A DNA stretch of 56,930 nucleotides from positions 1 through 56,930 of the forward strand of contig JACAFF010000032.1 of assembly GCA_013388455.1 (NCBI GenBank). Direction: 5' to 3'. The DNA comes from Nitrospirota bacterium (GTDB lineage Bacteria; Nitrospirota; Thermodesulfovibrionia; Thermodesulfovibrionales; SM23-35). Below the pieces are notes generated by a model. The model was not told the origin of the DNA and made no database searches. It was given only the letters and a program-made list of their open reading frames with translations. The translations under genes were made by a program, and so were the position numbers. Shown here piece after piece: positions 46,536-54,614 of this stretch (its first letter is position 1; every line of letters starts with the position of its first letter).

Positions 46536-47318
46536 ATGATCGCCATTGCAGATAATCTTAATACAAGAAATAAGACATACATGGAATCTTTGAGGATAAA
46601 AGACCGAAAATCAATCGCTGGAATGTTAAAAAAACTTAAAAATGCCGGGGCTGATATGATTAATTTTCAATGTTCCTTAGATGGGACAGGTGATGAAGAT
46701 AATCTTTTATGGATAGCAGAAATTGCGTCTGAGATAACTGATAAGGTATCACTTGATACGCGCAATACAGCAGCACTCAAAAAAGCATTAAAAAAATGTA
46801 AAAAACCTCCTCTAATAAATTATATTTCAGAGAATGAACCTGATGACCAAGAAGAACTTTTGTCAATTGTGTCTGATACAGGATCATCACTTGTCATAAG
46901 AGCATCAAAGGTTACTATACCCACATCTATTGAAGCAAAGCTTCAGATTATCGAAAAACTTCTCGATATGGCAAACAAATTTGATATCCCAAATGAAAAA
47001 ATATTCGCAGATCCATCAATTGTTCATATTGGTAGAGGCATGGGACAGAAACATCTTGCTAACTCCTATGAGTGCATAAGAATACTGAAAGATCTCGTAG
47101 ACCCTCCACTAAAGACTATCGCATGGATTTCTAATATTTCAACAGGTATGCCCAGGAAATTGAGAAAACCTCTGGAAGCATCCTTCCTCCTCTATCTTGC
47201 TGGTGCAGGACTTGACGCTGGTATGGTCGATATACTTGATGAAAATGTTAAGAAGGCAATATATCTGATAAAATCATTCAGGGATGAAATTGTTTTTTCA
47301 CAAACAGATATTGAATGA
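46536..47318 (+). CDS. Pterin-binding (MeTr/DHPS-fold) methyltransferase-like protein
   Basis: 260 residues of TIM-barrel type. LKNAGADMINFQCSLDGTGD, VSLDTRN, and IFADPSIVHIGRGMGQKH follow the pattern of methyltetrahydrofolate:corrinoid methyltransferases (AcsE/MetH pterin domain) and dihydropteroate synthase. It lacks the sequence features expected of a true folate-pathway DHPS. AAGGAGGT precedes the ATG. Its stop overlaps the start of a radical SAM gene by 4 nt, so it may supply methyl groups to that enzyme's corrinoid. The specific reaction is inferred. Confidence 0.75.
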   Translation: MIAIADNLNTRNKTYMESLRIKDRKSIAGMLKKLKNAGADMINFQCSLDGTGDEDNLLWIAEIASEITDKVSLDTRNTAALKKALKKCKKPPLINYISENEPDDQEELLSIVSDTGSSLVIRASKVTIPTSIEAKLQIIEKLLDMANKFDIPNEKIFADPSIVHIGRGMGQKHLANSYECIRILKDLVDPPLKTIAWISNISTGMPRKLRKPLEASFLLYLAGAGLDAGMVDILDENVKKAIYLIKSFRDEIVFSQTDIE

Positions 47319-48565
47319 AAGTCCTTCTTATTAATCCAAACAGGTATAAATTTCCTCCTGTGCCTCCTATAGGTCTTGAGTATGTTGCAGCCTGTCTTGA
47401 AAGAGATGGCCACTATGTTGAAATTCTTGACCTGTGTTTTTCTGAAAATATCTATGGTGAAATTGATTGTGCAATAAAAACCTTCAATCCTGAAATTGTT
47501 GGCATAACAGTGAGGAATGTAGATACAGTGCTTTATCACACCAACGAATTTTTCCTTGATGATATAAAGGATATTATTGAATATATAAAATCAACATACT
47601 GTTTAAAGATAATTATCGGGGGTTCAGGAATAATAACAAACCCTGAAGGAATTCTTGACTATCTTAAAGCTGACATAGCTCTAATTGGTGCAGGTGAAAA
47701 TACTTTAAATAGCATCCTAAAAGATTTAAATATTACAAAAAATACAAAGAGAGTTTATTATGGAAATTTTAATCCTTCTAACACATGCAGAAAACTGTCT
47801 GCTATCAACTATCAGAAATATTATGATTCAGGAGGAATTGCAGGTTTTGAAACACATAAAGGTTGTAGTTCCTCGTGTGTATATTGTATCGAAGCTAACT
47901 CGATGGTATCTTTTAAAGATATCTCTGCTGTCGTCTCAGAAATAAAATCACTTGCTGAAACTGGATACAATCATTTTCATCTTTGTGATTCTGAATTTAA
48001 CGAAAGTCTCGAATACTCAATTGATTTTTGCAATGCATTATTAAAGGAAAAACTGGATATCAGGTGGGCAGTTTATATGAAACCGACTGAATTCAGCAAA
48101 AAATTATTCAAATCGATGAAAGAAGCAGGTGTATATCTTATAACACTTACAGTAGATACCTGGAAAAAGTGTACAGAATACTGGACTGATATAGAGAAAT
48201 TCGTATTTACTGCAAAACCACTTGGTCTTAAAGTAGCGATTGACCTACTCGCAGGTTTTCCTTATGAAACTGAAGATGATACACTTGGGTTCCTGAATAT
48301 TCTCAGAAGAATTCAACCTGATAGTATAAGTGTTAATACATTCATAAGACTTTATAAATCCCTTTCGATAACAAACTTGATTCTTAAAGATCCTGCTTTA
48401 AGAAAGAATCTTTTGGGCGATATAAATAACCCCACTTTTGTTAAACCTATCTTTTATAATCATCTAAGTACCGAGACAATAAAACAGATGATAGGGAGTG
48501 ACCCAATTTTCAGGATCGAAGGATTAGAAAAAAGTGTTAATTATATAAGAGTATTTTCAAATTAA
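47315..48565 (+). CDS. B12-binding-type radical SAM protein
   Basis: 416 residues. An N-terminal Rossmann-like cobalamin-binding domain (MKVLLINPNRYKFPPVPPIG, then GAGENTLNSIL) precedes the radical SAM core with C184, C188 and C191 in GCSSSCVYC. The classic DxHxxG base-off motif is not evident, as in many of this class. Members methylate unactivated carbons or rearrange substrates. The substrate is unknown. Translational coupling to a pterin-binding methyltransferase is the main clue and suggests a methyl-transfer pathway. Confidence 0.82.
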   Translation: MKVLLINPNRYKFPPVPPIGLEYVAACLERDGHYVEILDLCFSENIYGEIDCAIKTFNPEIVGITVRNVDTVLYHTNEFFLDDIKDIIEYIKSTYCLKIIIGGSGIITNPEGILDYLKADIALIGAGENTLNSILKDLNITKNTKRVYYGNFNPSNTCRKLSAINYQKYYDSGGIAGFETHKGCSSSCVYCIEANSMVSFKDISAVVSEIKSLAETGYNHFHLCDSEFNESLEYSIDFCNALLKEKLDIRWAVYMKPTEFSKKLFKSMKEAGVYLITLTVDTWKKCTEYWTDIEKFVFTAKPLGLKVAIDLLAGFPYETEDDTLGFLNILRRIQPDSISVNTFIRLYKSLSITNLILKDPALRKNLLGDINNPTFVKPIFYNHLSTETIKQMIGSDPIFRIEGLEKSVNYIRVFSN

Positions 48566-48569
48566 ACTT

Positions 48570-49001
48570 TCATCTATTATAATTCGCATTCTTAAAAATA
48601 ATAAAACCCAATACAAAAAAAGAGCCTGTGATATCAATTAACCAGTCATAAAACGAACCAGTCCTTGTTGGTAGTAGGGTCTGAACAAATTCATCCATTA
48701 CTCCATATCCTGCTGAAATCAAACCAGAATAAATTATCCATCGCAAACTGAACATCTTACTTTTATTTCGAAAAGCCCTGAACAAAAGAAATGCGAGAAA
48801 TCCATATCCCAAAAAATGTGAAACCTTACGAAGTAATCCATGAATGGCTTCTAATGTAGTCTGATCAGCGGAAGGCATAAGCCATTTAAGTAGAGGAATA
48901 ATAATTAAGGATGTGCTATCTGCAGTCAGACTATCATTTGTAGGAAAAATGAAAGCCATCCACGCAAAAGGCGGAACCCAATAATATAAAAAATTTATCA
49001 T
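48570..49001 (-). CDS. VanZ-like membrane protein
   Basis: 143 residues, four predicted transmembrane helices. LLRKVSHFLGYGFLAFLLFR and GVMDEFVQTLLPTRTGSFYDW are the VanZ family core. VanZ proteins occur with teicoplanin resistance but more often with exopolysaccharide and exosortase loci. Here it ends a minus-strand group of polysaccharide genes. It converges with the radical SAM gene after 4 nt. Confidence 0.8.
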   Translation of the reverse strand: MINFLYYWVPPFAWMAFIFPTNDSLTADSTSLIIIPLLKWLMPSADQTTLEAIHGLLRKVSHFLGYGFLAFLLFRAFRNKSKMFSLRWIIYSGLISAGYGVMDEFVQTLLPTRTGSFYDWLIDITGSFFVLGFIIFKNANYNR

Positions 49002-49014
49002 TTTTAATCTTGAG

Positions 49015-50184
49015 TTAAACCTTTGTTTCTCTACTTTCCCACTTCTCCGGGTTTCTTCTTTTTAAAAAAATTATTAATGGATTCAATAAATAATACATGT
49101 AGACCATTCTTGATTTTTCAGATATACCATATCGTAATCTAATTTCAGAAGATTTAGGGAAAATCCTTCTAATAATGTTAACAAAAAAATCACCAGGAGA
49201 ATCCAGCAGAGAAGTATAAAATAACATCCTGAGATGCGGCCTTTTTACTTCACCGAATAAACCACTGATGACCTGTTTCTTAATGAGTTCATAACCAGTT
49301 AGTTTTCTTTGTAATATGAACTGAGGGATATCTTCATGGAATATATCATTAAGAAGTCTCAGTGTAAAAAAAAGCATCCTCTCCATCTTATATTGCTTTG
49401 AATATAGGAAAAGCTTTTGCCAGTCAATTTCGTTTTTATATTTCCGGAGTAATCCGTAGATAAAAATAAAGAATTTCAGAGGTCTAAAGCCGTGGTCAAA
49501 TAGACGAAATATCGCATACATAAGATATCGCTCATGTGAAAGCACACTGATTGTAATACCAGAGTATTCAATCTGTTCGGTCTCATCCCACCAGAACTCT
49601 GGAGGCACCCGGAAGTAACGTTTCACAAGGTTCCAGTGGAGCTCAAGAAAATAAGAGTCTTTAATATATAGAAAGTGATAGTGTCCTGATAATAGATCTT
49701 CAGACCCGATTATCTCATTTTTCATATACCCTTGTTCATTCAGAATATCTTCAGCTTTTTTGATATCTTCTGGTTTAACAAGTATGTCAATATCTGTTGC
49801 TGGATATATGCCCGGATTATCAAAAATAATATCAGACGCAAAAGAGCCCTTCAGTGGAATAGCCTTTACTCCACACTTTGCAAGTGAAGATAGAATCCTT
49901 AGCATCTCTTCGGAGTTTAGTATATTGTTCCTGAGAGAATGTAGATATGCATTCCTGAACCTTGCAATAATTTCTATCGGCACATTATCAAATGTTCTCA
50001 AGTTTTCATATACAATTGGGGCAACCTCATTAGCCGCAGCATGTTCAAAAACCCTGATGAAATCAACAGTGTGTCTTTTATCTTTTAACAGTTCTCTAAT
50101 CTTACTTACTAATTGGGCAGAGTTTTCCATCACTAACAAGAACAGAATAAGTTTTTCTTCAGTCTTTAATTCCATACACCTCAC
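49015..50184 (-). CDS. Nucleotidyltransferase-like protein of polysaccharide loci (NTP_transf_5)
   Basis: 389 residues. VKAIPLKGSFASDIIFD and YPATDIDILVKPED form the nucleotidyltransferase-like metal site, followed by YLELHWNL-type sequence (FLELHWNLVKRYF). This family is common in exopolysaccharide clusters and its reaction is not known. Start is a GTG at 50184 with AAGGA just upstream; an ATG 9 nt later is possible. It abuts the glycosyltransferase gene by one base. Confidence 0.75.
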   Translation of the reverse strand: MRCMELKTEEKLILFLLVMENSAQLVSKIRELLKDKRHTVDFIRVFEHAAANEVAPIVYENLRTFDNVPIEIIARFRNAYLHSLRNNILNSEEMLRILSSLAKCGVKAIPLKGSFASDIIFDNPGIYPATDIDILVKPEDIKKAEDILNEQGYMKNEIIGSEDLLSGHYHFLYIKDSYFLELHWNLVKRYFRVPPEFWWDETEQIEYSGITISVLSHERYLMYAIFRLFDHGFRPLKFFIFIYGLLRKYKNEIDWQKLFLYSKQYKMERMLFFTLRLLNDIFHEDIPQFILQRKLTGYELIKKQVISGLFGEVKRPHLRMLFYTSLLDSPGDFFVNIIRRIFPKSSEIRLRYGISEKSRMVYMYYLLNPLIIFLKRRNPEKWESRETKV

Positions 50185-50185
50185 T

Positions 50186-51277
50186 TCATCCTTTAATCAT
50201 CTCAAAGAAGAGCCTTTCATATTCATCAGTAATTTTTTCCCATGAGTATTTTTCTTCAACTATCCTTCTTGCAACGTTGCCCCTCTCCTTCACAATTTTT
50301 TCATTATCAATCAGGAATTGTATCATTTCCTTCATCTCTTCCTTCCCTTTGTAGTAAAATCCTGCCTCACCAAGTACTTCCCTGTGCTCAGTGACATCAT
50401 TAGCAAGCACACAATTGCCAGCACCCATCGCCTCGATAAGCGCTGGATGTGTCCCTCCAACCTCTGTTGCCTGAATATAGAAATACGCATTTGATAGCAG
50501 TTCTTTATATTGATCACCGAAAAGATAACCTGTAAATATTATATTTTGGTTTTTTGTATTTCTCACTTTTTTTATATATTTATCTGCGAAAGGAGCATCA
50601 CCTACCATAACAAGTTTTTTTGGCGGGTCTTCAATTTCATCAAAAGCTTCCCTCACTAAAAGAGGATTATTTTCCGGTTCAAATCGGCTAACATAGAGAA
50701 TATAACTGTCTTTTTCAAGTCTTAATTTTCTCAAAATCTCTCCAGCAGAAAATTGAGTCGTTTCAGCACCATACGGTATATATACAGAATCTCTTCCATA
50801 TAGCTTTTTATAGTATTTTTTAATCCATATTGCATCTGTTACTACTCTGTCTGTCACAATCCCTGCCATTCTCTCTGCAAATCTCAAATATGATGATATC
50901 ACCCTCCCCCACTTTTTTCTCTGCCACTCAAGACCGTCAATATTTATAACCACCTTTTTCCCTGAGATACGAGGTATGAAACATAAAAAGGAAACACTCA
51001 CACCCAACATAAGGATAATATCAAAATTCCTCAATGATGCATGAAGGATTGAAAAAAAAGAAAAGATGGCTTTTTCGAGAACTTTTGTTCTTATCGTAGG
51101 AATAATAACTTTTTTCACACCATTATAAATATCTTTATTGTCTGTATATGGTTTGCAGCAATAAACAGTTACATCATGCCCTTTCTTAACAAGTCGTATT
51201 GATATCTCCTCTGCAAGTGTTTCAAAGCCTCCATAATTTACTGGAATACCTCTTGAACCTAAAATAGCAATCTTCAT
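50186..51277 (-). CDS. Glycosyltransferase family 4 with DUF1972 N-domain
   Basis: 363 residues. AILGSRGIPVNYGGFETLAE is the DUF1972 rhamnosyltransferase-like N-terminus. The C-terminal GT4 domain has YVSRFEPENNPLL, FTGYLFGDQY and EVGGTHPALIEAMGAG with the donor-binding Glu. It adds a sugar, perhaps rhamnose or a related one, to a lipid-linked or surface glycan. It sits 27 nt downstream of the initiating sugar transferase in one operon. Confidence 0.88.
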   Translation of the reverse strand: MKIAILGSRGIPVNYGGFETLAEEISIRLVKKGHDVTVYCCKPYTDNKDIYNGVKKVIIPTIRTKVLEKAIFSFFSILHASLRNFDIILMLGVSVSFLCFIPRISGKKVVINIDGLEWQRKKWGRVISSYLRFAERMAGIVTDRVVTDAIWIKKYYKKLYGRDSVYIPYGAETTQFSAGEILRKLRLEKDSYILYVSRFEPENNPLLVREAFDEIEDPPKKLVMVGDAPFADKYIKKVRNTKNQNIIFTGYLFGDQYKELLSNAYFYIQATEVGGTHPALIEAMGAGNCVLANDVTEHREVLGEAGFYYKGKEEMKEMIQFLIDNEKIVKERGNVARRIVEEKYSWEKITDEYERLFFEMIKG

Positions 51278-51304
51278 AGTTCATAATTTATAATAGGTGA
51301 CATT

Positions 51305-51910
51305 TTAAATTTTTCTACCCCTGCTTTCCCATTTACCTCTGAAGGTGATCCAGAAAGAGAGAAGGATGAGTTTCAAATCAAAAAAGAAGGACTGCTTTTT
51401 GATATATTCAAGATCATACTGAAATTTCTCTTTACGAAGCGCATCAGTAGGCAGATAAACCTGTGCCATTCCGGTAAGACCTGGCCTGACAGAAAGACGT
51501 TCATGATAGCCCTCAATTTTCTCTATCTCTGTTTCGTCGGGATTGCCACGAACTTCTTTTTCTTTAGGCCTTAATGCCCTTGGACCAACAAAACTCATAT
51601 CACCTTTAAGGATATTGAGTAACTGCGGAAGTTCGTCCATAGCAGTTCCTCTCAGAATCTTTCCGATTTTTGTTACCCGAGGATCGTTTTCTACTGCCTG
51701 CACAGGACCTGTTTCTTTTTCAGCATCTTTCATCATTGAACGGAACTTGATTGCTTTAAAAATTCTTCCACCTTTACCAACTCTCTCCTGGAGATAAAAC
51801 ACTGGCAATCCGTCCTCAATTATGATTGCAAGAGCAAAAATAATCCAGAGCGGAAATGAGCAGATAATCCCAGCACCTGAAAGGCAGATGTCAAAAAGGC
51901 GCTTTAACAT
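51305..51910 (-). CDS. Undecaprenyl-phosphate sugar phosphotransferase (bac_transf)
   Basis: About 201 residues from ATG 51910, where the conserved MLKRLFDICLSG begins; an upstream TTG at 51949 adds 13 unsupported residues. One N-terminal membrane helix precedes the catalytic domain: RVGKGGRIFKAIKFRSM, DELPQLLNILKGDMSFVGPR and RPGLTGMAQV. It transfers hexose-1-phosphate to undecaprenyl phosphate, the first step of a surface or exo-polysaccharide. The minimal size without extra N-terminal helices is the WcaJ/PglC-like catalytic unit. Confidence 0.9.
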   Translation of the reverse strand: MLKRLFDICLSGAGIICSFPLWIIFALAIIIEDGLPVFYLQERVGKGGRIFKAIKFRSMMKDAEKETGPVQAVENDPRVTKIGKILRGTAMDELPQLLNILKGDMSFVGPRALRPKEKEVRGNPDETEIEKIEGYHERLSVRPGLTGMAQVYLPTDALRKEKFQYDLEYIKKQSFFFDLKLILLSFWITFRGKWESRGRKI

Positions 51911-52187
51911 CAGCAAAATTCCATGCTTCAAAGACCAGACACAGTACAAATTCCAGAATTCTTTTCATTTAGGATAATTATCTTCAGATTTTATTAAAAT
52001 TTTTATTTTTTAAGGTAGTTTAACTTTATTTATTTGTCAAGATAATAGAGGGTTTATTGATTAGAAAAATTATTTATATTTTTTTGATTTGAGCAATTAT
52101 TTTAATCTTCTGTACCGTTTCTTAAATAAAAAAACCTCTTACTATTACATCCTTTACATCCTTCTAATTAATCATTTTTTGAATATC
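51911..52187. other. AT-rich spacer
   Basis: About 277 nt with no credible gene, no repeat copy and no clear hairpin; possible upstream open codons of the sugar transferase (to 51949). It probably holds the exopolysaccharide operon promoter. Confidence 0.35.
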
Positions 52188-52406
52188 TTATATGTTACTT
52201 CTTGGAAAATCGCCTTCCCATGAGTTACAGAGGTCTTTCAAATTAACTTCTTCCATATCTTTTTGACACCATAAACCTTCATATGTCATGACAGACCAAA
52301 AACAATTCCAACAACAGATATCAGACGCTTTTACATCCATCTGGACATTTATCTTTTCGGTAAATTTAATATCTCTTTTTATCGCATTCTTATTATGAAT
52401 TAACAA
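52188..52406 (-). CDS. Small Cys-rich protein, unknown function
   Basis: 72 residues from a TTG with AGGAGGGGG 5 nt upstream, a strong start. C31, C32, C35, C47 and C60 occur with several Trp (CCWNCFW, LWCQKD, LCNSWEGD). The set CxxC-x11-C-x12-C suggests a zinc or iron-sulfur site. No family was recognised. It stands alone upstream of the exopolysaccharide genes. Confidence 0.5.
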   Translation of the reverse strand: MLIHNKNAIKRDIKFTEKINVQMDVKASDICCWNCFWSVMTYEGLWCQKDMEEVNLKDLCNSWEGDFPRSNI

Positions 52407-52610
52407 CCTTGCCCCCTCCTTTCATATTCATTCTCACTCTTTTCACAAGAGATATACTTTATATTTAAAAAAAATTTATATTTATTTAATAAATTTGTCA
52501 TTGATATTTCTAAATATAATAATTGATAATCTTTAATACCTAAATTAACAATTATCAATATTAAATTCATTGATGTTTGTTAAAAGTCGTATGCCTTAAT
52601 TTCTCATCTA

Positions 52611-52803
52611 ACCCACTTAATTCATAAATTTCATTATATATAGACAGGAAATAGTATTTTCGCTCATTCTCGGTCTTCGACCTCCGAGGTATTTTGCCTC
52701 TTGATTATTAATATACACACTGTATGAATATCGGCAAAATAAATCCGCTCAAATACTATGTCCTGTCTTGTTAGCCATAGTTTATTAATAATCTGGGTTA
52801 ATA
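52611..52803 (+). repeat. R2 repeat, full-length copy
   Basis: About 190 nt bounded by TAACCCACTTAATTC and AATAATCTGGGTTAA, imperfect inverted ends. A second inverted pair lies inside, GACAGGAAATAGTATTT (52642) and AAATACTATGTCCTGTC. The middle block (ATTATTAATATACACACTG, AATATCGGCAAAATAAATCC) recurs at 24773 and 29090. There is no open frame. The rest of 52407-52881 is AT-rich and gene-free. Confidence 0.75.
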
Positions 52804-52881
52804 GAATTAAATATTTATGAGTTCCTGAAGTTAAGGGTGACAGAAAAATTAGGTGATAAAATCTTAATAGAGGAAAGTAAA

Positions 52882-53613
52882 CTAATAATTATCTGATTTT
52901 TTAAAATAATTGATATCTAAAAAAATTATCCCATCCTTTTCCCTTTTTATTACTTTTTGTTTTTCAAAGTCTCTTAATAACCTGCATAAATGCTCGGGGG
53001 TAACAGCAATTATTTGTGCAATTTCTCTATATGTTAAAGGGAAATGGATTTTTAAATCACGAAAATTAGTGTTATGTTCAATTTTTTCTATAAAATTACG
53101 CAATAAATTTCTTAAACGATCTTTTGCACCAACACAACCAAATATAACAATCTTCCTACCATGGTTGTATATCTCATGTGAAAGCATTTTTAAAAGATGT
53201 AAAGTAAACTCATAATTATTGTTTATAAGATTTAAAAAATTATCAGTAGAGATACATTTCATTTTACATTCTGTTATTGTCTTAACAGTAAAAGAATACG
53301 GTTTATTCAATAATGCTGATGCAGCACCAATAAACCAATTTTGATGTCTTAATCCTGCGATTAATTCATTACCTTCTTTATCTGACCATAAAAGTTTAAC
53401 TACCCCGGTTTTAATATAATAAACAGCATTGGAAGGACTACCCTGTCTTAGTATTTCTGTATAAGGTTGATATGTTAGTATCGGACCCCATCCATATAAA
53501 TGACAATTCGGCTCTTCGAGAAAAGATTTGATAAAATCATCTGACCATTCATAATCACTTTGCGAGAGAAGAGAGGAAATAATATTAGTAGTAAAACTCT
53601 GCTTTTTTAACAT
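52882..53613 (-). CDS. Crp/Fnr family transcription regulator
   Basis: 243 residues. A cyclic-nucleotide-binding beta-roll (about 45-150, with YIKTGVVKLLWSDKEGNELI) is followed by a winged helix with YREIAQIIAVTPEHLCRLLR (about 195-214). No N-terminal Fnr-type cysteine cluster is present. The effector and regulon are unknown. A CI-like regulator gene ends 22 nt upstream on the same strand, so the two may share a transcript. Confidence 0.85.
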   Translation of the reverse strand: MLKKQSFTTNIISSLLSQSDYEWSDDFIKSFLEEPNCHLYGWGPILTYQPYTEILRQGSPSNAVYYIKTGVVKLLWSDKEGNELIAGLRHQNWFIGAASALLNKPYSFTVKTITECKMKCISTDNFLNLINNNYEFTLHLLKMLSHEIYNHGRKIVIFGCVGAKDRLRNLLRNFIEKIEHNTNFRDLKIHFPLTYREIAQIIAVTPEHLCRLLRDFEKQKVIKREKDGIIFLDINYFKKSDNY

Positions 53614-53634
53614 TTGTAAAAATTAATATTTTAG

Positions 53635-54282
53635 TTAGAATTTTTTTCGTATTTCACTTATCCTGAATATATTTAAACCTGTTTTTTTTCTTTTTTTAAA
53701 AATAATAGGTTTCAGCGATTCTGTGAGGGGCTGAAGAATATTAATATTTTTCTCATAAAACATTCTTCCAACAAAAGTGGTTTTTTCAAAAATATAAACT
53801 GAGAGGTCACTGTCATTAACTTTTTTATCAGGCTCAATAAGGATCAAATCTCCTTCTTTAATACCTGGTGGAGAGGCAAGCGAACCAGATGCTCTTACAA
53901 AGAAAGCGTTCATAGACTTAGTTATAACGGGCTCAAACGACAGGGCTGATTCCTTTAAATCAAATGGGATTTTTTTTGTAATAAATTCTTCCAGACTCAC
54001 AACAGGAATCATTTTAACAGCACTATATTGGTGTGTTTCTTCTGCAATCGTTTCTGGTTTTGCCATCAACTGAGAAAGAGAAACGCCGAGTGCTCTCGAT
54101 AATTTTTCTAAGGTTTCTGTTTTAAGGTTTTTTTGCTGATCGGCTTCTATACGGGCTATACTTGCCTGTGAAACATTACTACGCCTGCATAGTTCAAACT
54201 GCGAAATTCCAAGTTTTTTACGGATATCCTTTAGCTGTTTACCGATATTTGACATTGTAGATAGATTTACATTTATTATCAT
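53635..54282 (-). CDS. XRE-family regulator with S24-like C-terminal domain
   Basis: 215 residues. HTH_3 at about 15-68 (LKDIRKKLGISQFELCRRSN). The C-terminal half resembles the LexA/CI S24 fold (ASGSLASPPGIKEGDLILIEP), but the usual GDSM serine context is altered. Self-cleavage is therefore doubtful, and it may act as a ligand- or dimer-controlled repressor. The start may also be the ATG at 54255. A 43-bp palindrome begins 13 nt upstream of the start and is a probable autoregulatory operator. Confidence 0.78.
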   Translation of the reverse strand: MIINVNLSTMSNIGKQLKDIRKKLGISQFELCRRSNVSQASIARIEADQQKNLKTETLEKLSRALGVSLSQLMAKPETIAEETHQYSAVKMIPVVSLEEFITKKIPFDLKESALSFEPVITKSMNAFFVRASGSLASPPGIKEGDLILIEPDKKVNDSDLSVYIFEKTTFVGRMFYEKNINILQPLTESLKPIIFKKRKKTGLNIFRISEIRKKF

Positions 54283-54294
54283 TACTTATCAATA

Positions 54295-54337
54295 TCATAT
54301 ATGAATATTTAATATCATATTAAATATTCATATATGA
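54295..54337. promoter_or_regulatory. 43-bp perfect palindrome, probable operator
   Basis: Two 21-nt arms (54295-54315 and 54317-54337) are perfect inverted repeats around a single C. Each arm itself contains TCATATATGA and AATATTTAATAT. It lies directly upstream of the CI-like gene. The position and dyad suit binding of that dimeric repressor. It could also extrude as a cruciform. Confidence 0.6.
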
Positions 54338-54429
54338 ATAATATGCAGCTAATGCTTCTAAAGTGCGGGGATAGACGTGATAATTTACAGAGATTATAGA
54401 TGCGTATAAGCAATTGCATTAATCAGTAA

Positions 54430-54533
54430 TTAACCCAAAAATACAATTAGAATAATGCAGATGTTGTGAGAAATAAAGGGAGGTGTATCGAGTTAAAAAA
54501 ATTTTTGAGCAATGTCTGTATTATTTGATTAAT
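54430..54533 (+). repeat. R1 repeat, full-length copy
   Basis: TTAACCCAAAAATACAATTA to GTCTGTATTATTTGATTAA, matching the copy at 24864-24965. Subterminal inverted repeats AATAATGCAGA and TCTGTATTATT remain. It is non-coding and lies in the regulator upstream region. Confidence 0.72.
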
Positions 54534-54614
54534 TATTACTACTTATTGATTGAGTAATTTTGTTTAAAGGTTGCAACCTAATAAATTATTGGATACTTGC
54601 TTTCTTGACTTTCT

